A stretch of DNA of 64,000 bases from Noviherbaspirillum humi (GTDB lineage Bacteria; Pseudomonadota; Gammaproteobacteria; Burkholderiales; Burkholderiaceae_D): contig NZ_FZOT01000014.1 of assembly GCF_900188095.1 (NCBI RefSeq), positions 62,001-126,000 of the forward strand, in the 5' to 3' direction. The position numbers and the translations under genes were made by a program. The notes under the pieces are model-generated. The model saw nothing but the letters and a program-made list of their open reading frames with translations. It was not told where the DNA came from and did not search any database. Shown one piece after another: positions 34,376-43,286 of the stretch (the stretch's first letter is position 1; every line of letters starts with the position of its first letter).

Positions 34376-36217
34376 GTGAGCAATCCTTCGCAAGTAGCTC
34401 AAGTAACGCATGCAGCCCAGGCAGCTCAAGCCGCTGCGGCGGGCAAGGCGCCCATCGCCACCATGCTGTACCAGTGCCGTCGAGCATTCGGCTTCGCCAT
34501 GCTGCTGACCTTCGCCATCGACGCGCTGTCCATCACGCCGCTGCTGTTCATGATGAACGTCTACGACCGCGTGATCTCCACCCGCAGCGGCGTCACCCTC
34601 GTCTCTCTCCTGCTGCTCATCGTCGGCCTCTACGTGTTCTGGTCTTCCCTGGAGTGGATACGCAGCCGGCTCATGGTGCGCCTGTCGCTGCGCATCGACT
34701 GGGACTTGGCAGCCGACGTATTCGACGCCTCCTTCCGCCGCTACGTCGGCCGCAAGAACGTCAACGTGCACCAGCTGCTCGGCGACCTGCTCACCATGCG
34801 CCAGTTCATGACCGGCTCGGCGGTGATCGCGCTGATGGACGCGCCGTTCGCCATCGTCTTCATCATCATCGGCGCGCTGTTCCATCCCTTCCTCGCCATA
34901 TTCATCGCGGTGGCCTCGGTGGTGATGCTGGTGGCCACCTACATGACGCAGAAGATTTCGGCCCCGGTGCTGAAGGCCGCCAACGATGCCAACGCCGAAG
35001 CCTCGCGCGTGGCTGCCTACAGCCTGCGCCATGCCGAATCCACCCTGGCGCTAGGCATGATGGGCGCGGTGCGCACCCGCTGGTACCAGCGCCACCGCGA
35101 GTTCCTCGAGCTGCAGGTCAATGCCAGCGAAGCGGCCGGCCTCACCGGCGGCTTCTCCGGCTTCCTCTCCAAGGCATTGCCCTCGCTGCAGATGGGCCTC
35201 GGCGCTTGGCTGGCGATCGAAGGCCTCATCACCGGCGGCATGGTCATGGCGGCCAGCATGCTCATCTCCAAGGCGGTGTCCCCCATCCAGAAGCTGATCG
35301 GCAGCTGGAAGGACATCGTCACCGCCCGCCAGGCCTACCAGCGCCTCAACGAACTGCTGCAGGAAGACGTGAAGTTCGCCGCCAGAATGCAGCTCCCTGC
35401 ACCGCTTGGCCGGCTGGACGTGGCCGGCGCCACCGCCATCCCGCCCGGCTTCAGCAAGCCGGTGGTGGCCGACATCAGCTTCAGCGCCGCGCCCGGCCAG
35501 GCCATCGCCATCGTCGGCCCGAGCGCTTCCGGCAAGACTTCGCTCACCCGCATGCTGGTGGGCGTGTGGAAGCCGGCACAGGGCTCGGTGCGGCTGGACG
35601 GCGTGGAGCTCTCCGAGTGGAACCATGAAGAGGTCGGCCCGCACATCGGCTACGTGCCACAGGAAATCGATTTCTTCGAAGGCACGGTGGCGGAGAACAT
35701 CGCCCGCCTCGGCGAGGTGGACCCGGAGAAGGTGATCGCCGCCGCCAAGCTGATCGGCATGCACGACATCATCCTAGCGCTGCCGGAAGGCTACGACACC
35801 CGGCTCGGCGAAACCGGCCATGCGCTTTCCGGCGGCCAGCGCCAGCGCCTCGCCATCGCCCGCGCTTTTTACGGCATGCCGAAATACATCGTGCTCGACG
35901 AACCCAACGCCAACCTCGACGATGCCGGCGAAGCCGTGCTGGTGCAAGCCCTGCAGACCATGAAGGACAATGGTGCCTGCATCATCATCACCACCCACCG
36001 GCCGCGCCTGGTGAGCGTGGTGGACAGCCTGCTGGTGCTGCGGGGCGGCCGCCAAGTCGGATTCGGTCCGGCCCAGGGCATGCTCAACGCGGTGCGCAAC
36101 CTACAGCCCGGCACTACGCCATCCGCAGCAATCCCATCCTCCACGGCGGCCCCCGCCGCCAACGTCGTCCCCATCGCCCCGGCCGCGCCGGTGGCCGTCA
36201 CCGCAGGAGAAGCCTGA
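34376..36217 (+). CDS. Type I secretion ABC transporter (PrtD/HlyB-like, no peptidase domain)
   Basis: This 613-residue inner-membrane ABC protein powers export of the substrate. The N-terminus has an Ala/Gln-rich stretch, then the type I secretion membrane domain (LLFMMNVYDRVISTRSGVTL, a hallmark of this family) and a nucleotide-binding domain: Walker A GPSASGKTS (about 381-389), LSGGQRQR (about 484), Walker B YIVLDEPNANLD. No C39 or C39-like domain is present, so no leader is cleaved here. The C-terminus is an Ala/Pro tail. The start is GTG 34376 with AAAGGAAACGCA before it. The stop overlaps the adaptor ATG by one base (TGATG). Confidence 0.93.
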   Translation: MSNPSQVAQVTHAAQAAQAAAAGKAPIATMLYQCRRAFGFAMLLTFAIDALSITPLLFMMNVYDRVISTRSGVTLVSLLLLIVGLYVFWSSLEWIRSRLMVRLSLRIDWDLAADVFDASFRRYVGRKNVNVHQLLGDLLTMRQFMTGSAVIALMDAPFAIVFIIIGALFHPFLAIFIAVASVVMLVATYMTQKISAPVLKAANDANAEASRVAAYSLRHAESTLALGMMGAVRTRWYQRHREFLELQVNASEAAGLTGGFSGFLSKALPSLQMGLGAWLAIEGLITGGMVMAASMLISKAVSPIQKLIGSWKDIVTARQAYQRLNELLQEDVKFAARMQLPAPLGRLDVAGATAIPPGFSKPVVADISFSAAPGQAIAIVGPSASGKTSLTRMLVGVWKPAQGSVRLDGVELSEWNHEEVGPHIGYVPQEIDFFEGTVAENIARLGEVDPEKVIAAAKLIGMHDIILALPEGYDTRLGETGHALSGGQRQRLAIARAFYGMPKYIVLDEPNANLDDAGEAVLVQALQTMKDNGACIIITTHRPRLVSVVDSLLVLRGGRQVGFGPAQGMLNAVRNLQPGTTPSAAIPSSTAAPAANVVPIAPAAPVAVTAGEA

Positions 36218-37614
36218 TGAGCAACACATCCGTTATCGCTTCTCCGCTGGTCCGCCTCTTCGGCCTGCTGCTGCGCCCCTTCATCGCCGCCGAGAAAGCC
36301 GTCGATGGCTGGATCTGCAGCTGGAACCCCTACGACCCCGCCCAGCTCAAGGACAAGGGCCTGGCGCCGGTGCAGGTGGAGGAATCCCAGATCCGCAAGT
36401 CGGCCGCGCGCTGGTTCTTCCTCAGCATGATCGCCTTCCTCGCCTGGGCCTTCTACGCGCCCATCGATGCCGGCGTAAATGTGTCAGGCAACGTCACCGT
36501 CTCGGGCTACCGCAAGTCTGTGCAGCATCCCGGCGGCGGCGTGGTGCAGGACATCCTGGTGAAGGAGGGCGCCCAGGTACGCCAGGGCGACGTGCTCATC
36601 CGCGTCAACCCGCTTAATACCGAAGCCAACCTCGCCAGCGCCGAGCTGCAGTACATCAACCTACTGGTGACCGAGTCGCGTCTGAAGTCCGAGCGCCTGG
36701 GCAAGGCAGCCATTGACTGGACCCGCGAGCTGGACCGCTGGACCAGCGACCCGCGCGCCAAGGAAGCCAAGGCGCTGCAGGTGGAGCTGCTCAATTCCCG
36801 CCGCGCCGAGTACGCAAACCAGCTCTCCGGCCTGCAGGTGCAGGCGGCAGGGCTTACCAGCGCCATCGCCGCCAAGCAGGTGCAGCTGAAAACGCTGGCC
36901 GAGGAAATGGTGAACACGCAAAAGCTGGCCGACGAAGGCCTGGTGGCGCGCAACCAGGCCAACCAGGCGCTGCGCAGCAAGTCCGAGTTGGAGTCCAGCC
37001 TCGCCACTGCCCAGGCGGACTTCGGAAAGACCCGCGCCCAGATCGCCCAGCAGCAGACCTCCTACATGAGGGACATCGACAATCAGCTGGCTGAGGTGCA
37101 GAAGAACCGCGAAGCCTACCAGGGCAAGTTCGAGGCCGCCAAGTTCGATCGCACCATGGCCGAGATCCGCGCCCCCGTGTCCGGCACGGTGGTCGGCCTC
37201 AAGGTCTACACCGTTGGCGGCGTGCTCTCCTCCGGACAGGTGCTGATGGAGATCGTGCCGGAAGACAGCAAGCTGGTGGTAGAAGCCCAGGTGCCCACCA
37301 ACCTGATCGACAAGGTGCACATCGGCCTGGATGCGGACATGCGCTTCACCGCCTTCAACCAGACCACCACGCCCGTCATCCCCGGCAAGGTGAAGCTGGT
37401 AGGCGCCGACAAGCAGAAGTCGGAAGGCGGACAGCAGCAGGAGTACTACCTGGCCCAGGTGGAGCTAACCGACAAGGGCTTGAGCCTGCTCGGCGAGCTG
37501 AAGCTGCAGCCCGGCATGCCGGTGGACGTGCTGGTGAAGACCGGGGAACGCAGCTTCATGAGCTACCTGATGAAGCCGCTCTCGGATAAGTTCTCCAAGG
37601 CGTTCAAGGATTGA
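36217..37614 (+). CDS. Type I secretion membrane-fusion protein (HlyD family)
   Basis: This 465-residue periplasmic adaptor joins the ABC protein to the outer-membrane channel. It has one N-terminal membrane segment (about residues 65-86, after a cytoplasmic region longer than usual), a barrel-sandwich half (NVTVSGYRKSVQHPGGGVVQ), a long coiled-coil hairpin (about 140-300) and the matching half (FDRTMAEIRAPVSGTVVGL, VLMEIVPEDSKLVVEAQVP). It is typical of PrtE/HlyD partners of PrtD-type ABC proteins. It overlaps the ABC gene by one base. Confidence 0.93.
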   Translation: MSNTSVIASPLVRLFGLLLRPFIAAEKAVDGWICSWNPYDPAQLKDKGLAPVQVEESQIRKSAARWFFLSMIAFLAWAFYAPIDAGVNVSGNVTVSGYRKSVQHPGGGVVQDILVKEGAQVRQGDVLIRVNPLNTEANLASAELQYINLLVTESRLKSERLGKAAIDWTRELDRWTSDPRAKEAKALQVELLNSRRAEYANQLSGLQVQAAGLTSAIAAKQVQLKTLAEEMVNTQKLADEGLVARNQANQALRSKSELESSLATAQADFGKTRAQIAQQQTSYMRDIDNQLAEVQKNREAYQGKFEAAKFDRTMAEIRAPVSGTVVGLKVYTVGGVLSSGQVLMEIVPEDSKLVVEAQVPTNLIDKVHIGLDADMRFTAFNQTTTPVIPGKVKLVGADKQKSEGGQQQEYYLAQVELTDKGLSLLGELKLQPGMPVDVLVKTGERSFMSYLMKPLSDKFSKAFKD

Positions 37615-37627
37615 GACCTTTGAAAAA

Positions 37628-37757
37628 CATTGCCAAAATAGTCTTACCTGGCAATGCGATTTGTGTATCCATATACCGCGAATAGGGAAGTTCCTGACGG
37701 AAACATTACAAATAAAATTCCCCGGTTAGCGCTTGGGTTTGAGCTTGCTCAAGCGCT
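37628..37757. promoter_or_regulatory. Two inverted repeats in the 5' region of the TolC-like gene
   Basis: CATTGCCA (37628-37635) pairs with TGGCAATG (37649-37656), and AGCGCTTG (37728-37735) pairs with CAAGCGCT (37750-37757). Inside the second is the alternative palindrome TTGAGC-TT-GCTCAA (37739-37752). The first stem contains the earliest ATG of the next frame. This favours an untranslated leader with hairpins here and a later start. Confidence 0.4.
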
Positions 37758-37788
37758 TGAAAGACATGTAACAGAGCAGCAGGCAATC

Positions 37789-39027
37789 TTGAGCAAAAAG
37801 ACAATTCTGAGCGGTATTTTGGGTGTGTGGTCCCTGGTGGGAGTGGAAGCGAAGGCGCTAGACCTAGTGGAAGCCTACCAGCGCGCATTGAGCCATGACC
37901 CTACTTTTCAATCCGCCATCGCCGAGCGGCAAGGCGGCGAAGCCAGCGCGGCGCAGGCGAGAGCGGCGCTGTTCCCGGAAGCCAGTTACAGCCGCAACCA
38001 GCAGACGGAGCGGGGCGCGGGCAGCACGATTACCATCTCCCAGCCGCTCTTCAGCCTGGACCGCTATGCGACCTATAAACAAAGCGAGCCGCGCCGCGCG
38101 TTCGCCGAGGCGACGTTTGCCGTCCGGCAGCAGGACCTCGCCCAGCGTTTGGTAAAGGCGGTAGCGGACCTGGTGCGTGCGCGTGAAACCATAGTGCTCA
38201 ACGAGGCGCGTATCGCCAATCTCGAAAAACAGTCTGAACGAGCCGAACGGCTGTACCAGTTGGGGCAAGGCACGGTCACCGATCTGCGCGACATCAAGGT
38301 CAAATTCCAACAGGCAAAAGCCAATCAAATCACCTATCTGGCTCAAACCCGCGCGGCAGAACGTCAATTTGTGTCACTGACTGGGGTTGCGCCTGGTACG
38401 GCGGAATTCAGATTGAACGATGCACCGGGCTTGTTCCCGTTGCCACCGTTGGAGCAATGCCTGACGCTGGCGATGGAAGCGAACCCGCAATTGGAGGCCG
38501 CGCGTCACAGCGAGCGCATCAGCGAGCTGGAAGCGCAGCGCGTGCGGGGCAGCATGTTGCCGACGGTCGCGCTCGCCCACGTGCGATCACGGCAGCCCAA
38601 CGGCGAGGTCAACAGCTCAGGCGTGATGATTTCTGCGCCAATCAACGCCGGTAATTACTATTCCAGCTCGAGTGCGGCTGCCAATGCGGTGCGCAGCAAA
38701 GAGGAACGCCGCGCGCTAGAGGAAAAGACTCGCGTCCAAATCGAGCGCCTGTACGGACTGGTCGAGGCGGCACGCACGGCGCTGGCCATCAAGAAGTCAG
38801 CGATCGAGGCGGCCGAGTTCAGTGTCGATGCCAACAACCGTAGCTATCTCGCCGGCGTTCGCAGCAACATCGATGTGCTCAATAGTATCCAAACTCTCTA
38901 CGAAGTGAAAAATGACTTCGTCACCTCGACGCTCGACTACCTGAGCAATCTTACTGAATTAAATTTCCTTGTCAGCCCCGCGTTTGCGCAAGATATGCTG
39001 CGCCTGCATAAAACCTTTTTCCTTTGA
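37789..39027 (+). CDS. TolC-like outer-membrane channel of the type I secretion system
   Basis: I place the start at TTG 37789, which yields a signal-peptide-like N-terminus (LSKKTILSGILGVWSLVGVE then AKALDLVEAY) and 412 residues. An ATG at 37654 in the same frame would add 45 residues that hide the signal. Two outer-membrane efflux-protein repeats follow: ALSHDPTFQSAIAERQGGEA with coiled-coil LARAxxV-like segments, and LAMEANPQLEAARHSERISE. NIDVLNSIQTLYEVKNDF near the end is typical of TolC/PrtF. It is shorter than E. coli TolC but similar to PrtF-type channels. The start remains uncertain; the family is clear. Confidence 0.85.
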   Translation: MSKKTILSGILGVWSLVGVEAKALDLVEAYQRALSHDPTFQSAIAERQGGEASAAQARAALFPEASYSRNQQTERGAGSTITISQPLFSLDRYATYKQSEPRRAFAEATFAVRQQDLAQRLVKAVADLVRARETIVLNEARIANLEKQSERAERLYQLGQGTVTDLRDIKVKFQQAKANQITYLAQTRAAERQFVSLTGVAPGTAEFRLNDAPGLFPLPPLEQCLTLAMEANPQLEAARHSERISELEAQRVRGSMLPTVALAHVRSRQPNGEVNSSGVMISAPINAGNYYSSSSAAANAVRSKEERRALEEKTRVQIERLYGLVEAARTALAIKKSAIEAAEFSVDANNRSYLAGVRSNIDVLNSIQTLYEVKNDFVTSTLDYLSNLTELNFLVSPAFAQDMLRLHKTFFL

Positions 39028-39047
39028 ATCCGGACGTTGAATTGACC

Positions 39048-41771
39048 ATGTTAGATCTGATTCTTGTTACCTCTGAGTACCCTGGCATCACTAAAAGTGG
39101 CGGCATTGGCGCGGCCGTCGAGGAAGCGGCGACAATGCTGCAGCAAAGCGGCGTGAAAGTCGAAGTGCTGGTCGTGGTAGCAAACAACAATGCGATGCTG
39201 CCGACCTGGAAAGCGAAGACCGGGCAGGGATGCGTCGTCAACTTGGTATGCGCGGACAGTTTCTACAACGGCGCGGCATCGAACGAAGCGTATTCATACG
39301 CCTCCTTCCAATACCTGAAGAGCCAGGCGGTGGCTAGGATCATCTTTCCCGACTATGCCGGGTTGGGCTTTTACAGCATGAACGCCAAGCGCCAGGGCTT
39401 GGCCTTTGCCGACACCAATTTGGACATCGCGGTGCATGGGCCTACCGCCTGGGCGCTATCGTTGAACACGCAGCCGTATCCGCATGTCGATGCGCTCACG
39501 ACCGATTTCATGGAACGCCAGTCGATCGAGATGGCGGACACTGTGCTTTATCTGTCGCAGTACATGCGCAACTGGGTAGAACGCGAATTCGGCGTGGCGC
39601 CGACCAAAAGCGCAGAGCTGATGCCGAACCTCATGCGCGGAATTAGCGCAAGCGGAACTGCTACACAGGTCGGCAAGCTAATCGGAGTACAGAAGATCAT
39701 CTTCTTCGGCCGGCACGAACCGCGAAAGAACCTGCCGTTGTTTGTGGACGCGTTGGCATTGGCGGCGAAATCCTACGACTTGCCGCGCACGGTTGAATTC
39801 GTGTTTCTGGGCGACTTCGCCGAGATCGACGGCACTCCGTCCGAACTTTACATCCTGCGAAAATTGGAAGGCCTGAATCTAAAATTGGTCTTTTTGCCAG
39901 GCCTGGGCCGCGCAGAGGCGGAACGTTATCTGACGAACACCCCGGCGACCGCCGTCGTGGTGCCGTCCGTGGAAAACTGTCCGTACACCGTACTGGAGAC
40001 GATTGCCAAGGGGCTTCCGGTCTATGTCTGCGCCGAAGGCGGCAGCAAGGAGCTGATCGCCCCCGAGTTTCACCTGACAAACACGTTCGACAATAACAAG
40101 TCGGCGTTGGCGCAGTGCCTGTACACCGTGATCAAGGAGGGTGCGCGGGTGCCGGCGTTCTCGGACAGCGTCGGCAATGCGCTCCAAAGCTGGGTGCGCC
40201 ACGTAAATTCACCCCAACAGCAGCGGCCGCTGGCGCGCTGTACCGCACCGCTCGTGTCGCTCATCGTGGTGACCCATAACCGCCCGGAAAAAGCGATCGA
40301 AGCGCTCAACTCGTGCCTCAGGCAAAGCTATGCGAAGACCGAGGTCATCCTGGTGGATGACGGCTCGGATCGGAACAATCCACAGTATCAGGAGCTGAAA
40401 GATTTTTGTCACGACAACGGCGTCGTGCTGGTCGAGCAAGAGAATCGCTACCTGGGCGCCGCCCGTAACACCGGGGTAGCCAAAGCTACCGGCAAGTATG
40501 TATTGTTCCTGGACGATGACGATCTGCTGTTAAAAGATGCCGTCGGCCGCTTGGTCAACGCAATTCAATGCAGCGGCGTGGACATCTTGACCACGCTGTC
40601 ATGCTTCATGGACGCCAGTCAGCGTGGCTTGGCCCATCTTGACCAATTAAACCTTGGGAAAGTCGGCTACCTGCCGACCGGCGGACCGCTGGAAGCGGGA
40701 CTGTTAAAGAACTGCTTCGGTCCGAGCGTGTCTCTCATCAGCCGCGCGGTTTTCACGAAAGGGGTCCGCTACACCGAGACGTACGGCGTCGGCCACGAGG
40801 ATTATGAATTTTACATCAATGCCGTGCAAAAAGGATTTGCGTTGGCGGTTCACCCGGTACCAGCGTTCTATTACGAGGTCGGCGTACCGAGCATGATCTC
40901 ACAGACGCCGATCTGGAAGAATTTCATGCGCACCTATGGCGCGTTTGACCGCGGCGCTGCTGGGCGCGGCGCTTTGAACGTGGCCGGCATCCTGCTCGGT
41001 CAACAGGTCAACCGGCACATCAATCACGGCAAGAATGTCTATACGTCGCTTCCTGAGCCGCTCAATCAGCTTTATCCCAAGGTCGGCGCGCTGGATGCCG
41101 AGACCCGACTGAAGATGCTGTACAAGTATGGCGAGCATTTCAAACTGGAATCCACCAAGCGTGTCGCCGCGTGGTCGCTGCGCGAGCGGCACGAGGCCAA
41201 GAAGCTTAGCGCCGCGGCAAGCCCGCTGGGAACGATCCCGGTGGCGCCGGTTAAGCGCAAGATGTCTGCCTATGTCAATAAACTGCACCTAGTGAAAGGC
41301 CGTGAGCGGAAGGAATGCATTGACCAGATCATCGCCTCGCTCAAGGACTTGTGCACCGATGCCACGGTGCCCCTGACCAATGTCGACTACTTATTCAATG
41401 CGCTGGCGGTCTCGCGCAGCGCTAGCTTGGCGTCAGCAGTCGTCGATCACAGCGACCAGCTATCGTCACGATTGAAGGATGAGCGCCGGATGTTGGCGCT
41501 GTCGGCCACGGCGCATTACCTACTTGAAAACCGGGTCGAGTTCAAGCAGAAGTTTCAGCTGCTGCTGGATGGCGAAGCAAACGATTTCCGTGGCAAGGAC
41601 AGCAAGTATGTTGATCATAGTGCGATCGAGGTTTTCAAGGCGGTCACCGCCGATCCTGGCGTGCCCTCCTGGGCATTCCAGTTCACACGGGTGACAGGTG
41701 CCTGCTTGTCCAAGGGCCAGACCGGAAATCGCGACGCGATCATGATGCTGCATGACTTCATTAATCAATGA
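39048..41771 (+). CDS. Two-domain glycosyltransferase (GT4-like plus GT2)
   Basis: This 907-residue protein joins an N-terminal GT-B glycosyltransferase (EYPGITKSGGIGAAVEEAA; FFGRHEPRKNLPLFVDAL near 218; VVPSVENCPYTVLETIAKGL near 303, the GT4 E-x7-E region) to a GT-A GT2 domain starting PLVSLIVVTHNRPEKAI (about 401). The GT2 part has VDDGSD and the metal-binding FLDDDD (about 487). The last 250 residues are helical and unrecognised. It could add two sugars in sequence. It starts 20 bases after the TolC-like stop; a TTG at 39024 overlapping that stop is an alternative start. This placement ties it to the secretion locus. Confidence 0.83.
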   Translation: MLDLILVTSEYPGITKSGGIGAAVEEAATMLQQSGVKVEVLVVVANNNAMLPTWKAKTGQGCVVNLVCADSFYNGAASNEAYSYASFQYLKSQAVARIIFPDYAGLGFYSMNAKRQGLAFADTNLDIAVHGPTAWALSLNTQPYPHVDALTTDFMERQSIEMADTVLYLSQYMRNWVEREFGVAPTKSAELMPNLMRGISASGTATQVGKLIGVQKIIFFGRHEPRKNLPLFVDALALAAKSYDLPRTVEFVFLGDFAEIDGTPSELYILRKLEGLNLKLVFLPGLGRAEAERYLTNTPATAVVVPSVENCPYTVLETIAKGLPVYVCAEGGSKELIAPEFHLTNTFDNNKSALAQCLYTVIKEGARVPAFSDSVGNALQSWVRHVNSPQQQRPLARCTAPLVSLIVVTHNRPEKAIEALNSCLRQSYAKTEVILVDDGSDRNNPQYQELKDFCHDNGVVLVEQENRYLGAARNTGVAKATGKYVLFLDDDDLLLKDAVGRLVNAIQCSGVDILTTLSCFMDASQRGLAHLDQLNLGKVGYLPTGGPLEAGLLKNCFGPSVSLISRAVFTKGVRYTETYGVGHEDYEFYINAVQKGFALAVHPVPAFYYEVGVPSMISQTPIWKNFMRTYGAFDRGAAGRGALNVAGILLGQQVNRHINHGKNVYTSLPEPLNQLYPKVGALDAETRLKMLYKYGEHFKLESTKRVAAWSLRERHEAKKLSAAASPLGTIPVAPVKRKMSAYVNKLHLVKGRERKECIDQIIASLKDLCTDATVPLTNVDYLFNALAVSRSASLASAVVDHSDQLSSRLKDERRMLALSATAHYLLENRVEFKQKFQLLLDGEANDFRGKDSKYVDHSAIEVFKAVTADPGVPSWAFQFTRVTGACLSKGQTGNRDAIMMLHDFINQ

Positions 41772-41907
41772 AACGCCAGTGACGTGCGCCGCCAACTCAA
41801 GTGCATTTGGACTCGGGAAACCCGGTCCGGTGGCGGAGTGGCGCAGAACTCGACGGTGAACCCAGCGTAAGCGGAGCTTACTCCGGCAAGCTAATAAGGA
41901 TGTTGAA

Positions 41908-43152
41908 GTGGCAGTCTATAAATTATTGTCGCAGTCACCGGCTCAGTTGACGCAGCTGAGCCTCGATCAAAAACTGACCGCGGTTGGTTTTAACTCAGGC
42001 AATCTGCTGTTTGAAGAAGCGGTGCGAGCGCAAATCGAAGGCGAGGAAATCAGTCGCGCCCAAATACGCGACATCGACCCTGCTTCGACGTTGGTCATGT
42101 GCCTCGCCAACTATATTTCGCCGTCGGATCGGGCCGCTGACGCAATCGCCGGGCTCTGCAAGGAGATCGAATCACGGAAGCTTGAAAAGCTGGTGTTGGT
42201 CGGTGTCGGCGCGCAGCAGGACGGTTTTGAGTTCGGTTTTCCCGACATTCCAAAGGAGATTCAGTACTTCACCCGCTTGGTCTCGGAGCGCACGACTAGT
42301 ATCGGCGTGCGTGGCTACTTTACGGCGGACTTACTGTCGTCATGGGGCATCAAGAACGTCAAGGTCATCGGTTGCCCCTCGGTTTATCAGCCGATGCCGG
42401 ATGGGCCCTTTGATGAAGCGGGTGACAACGCACCTTCCCGGATAGCGATCGGCTGCACGCTGACCGGGCACTTCAGGGATTCGCTGTCTCGTCTGCTTGG
42501 CTTGGCCGTGGCTAGCGATGCGGCGTATATCGCGCAGACCGAGCGCTTTCCATTCCTGGAAATGCATGCTTTCGAATCCCACTACTATTCGCTGCAGTGC
42601 AAGCATGACGTACTCGACCAGTGGTTCAAGCGGCGGGCAAAGATTTTTTTCGATGTGAACGAATGGGTCGAGTATTACCGGCAGCATGTCGACTTTTACG
42701 TGAGCTCACGGTTTCACGGCGTCGTTGCGGCCTTATATGCCGGCGTGCCGTCGCTGCCAATGGTGTTTGATTCTCGCACCAGAGAATTGGTGGAGTTCTT
42801 TGGGATGCCTTATATCTTCCTGAAAGATGTGGATCAGTTCGCTGACTTCGGCCAGTTGTACCGGCTGGCCGACTTTTCTGCCTTCTTCGCAGCCTTGCCG
42901 CACAAGCGAGCGAGTTACCACCAATTTCTCAAGGAAAACGGGCTGACGCTGCACGGGGCAATGTCTGAAGCGGCACGGCCTGGACAAGTTACGGATGACT
43001 GTGGCGCGATGTCAGTGCGGCTTAAGACACTCGCAAGCTATGTCGACCTGGTGGAAGCCGGGGTATGGAGCAGTGCAATGCTGCGCGACAAGGTTGCAAC
43101 GCTTTTCAACCACGACCGGAGCCGCGCACAACGCGCGGAGCATAACGTTTGA
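41908..43152 (+). CDS. Polysaccharide pyruvyl transferase family protein
   Basis: This 414-residue protein starts at GTG 41908 with AAGGATG upstream. It matches the polysaccharide pyruvyl transferase (CsaB/WcaK-like) fold. The family signature SSRFHGVVAALYAGVPSLPM lies at about residues 266-285, with VGVGAQQDGF and TTSIGVRGYFTADLLSSWGI in the N-terminal half. Members put pyruvate ketals on sugars of surface polymers, which can act as negative charge or as anchors for S-layer-type proteins. Some family members have other transferase roles. Its place among glycosyltransferases after a secretion system suggests that it decorates the same glycan. Confidence 0.8.
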   Translation: MAVYKLLSQSPAQLTQLSLDQKLTAVGFNSGNLLFEEAVRAQIEGEEISRAQIRDIDPASTLVMCLANYISPSDRAADAIAGLCKEIESRKLEKLVLVGVGAQQDGFEFGFPDIPKEIQYFTRLVSERTTSIGVRGYFTADLLSSWGIKNVKVIGCPSVYQPMPDGPFDEAGDNAPSRIAIGCTLTGHFRDSLSRLLGLAVASDAAYIAQTERFPFLEMHAFESHYYSLQCKHDVLDQWFKRRAKIFFDVNEWVEYYRQHVDFYVSSRFHGVVAALYAGVPSLPMVFDSRTRELVEFFGMPYIFLKDVDQFADFGQLYRLADFSAFFAALPHKRASYHQFLKENGLTLHGAMSEAARPGQVTDDCGAMSVRLKTLASYVDLVEAGVWSSAMLRDKVATLFNHDRSRAQRAEHNV

Positions 43153-43286
43153 GGACGCCAGTCGCTGTGTACACCATCGGTACGTCCGGACCTTGGGTTG
43201 AGCAGGCGCGCACCGTGCCGGGCGACAGCTCTGCCAGGCAAACGTGCTCCATACGCTGACGATGCAATCTCCCATTTCGATAGATC

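Noticed and set aside
41772-41907. Gap between the GT4/GT2 and pyruvyl-transferase genes, examined for a structured RNA
   Set aside because: Only a 6-bp stem (GTAAGC/GCTTAC) is visible, too little to support a feature.
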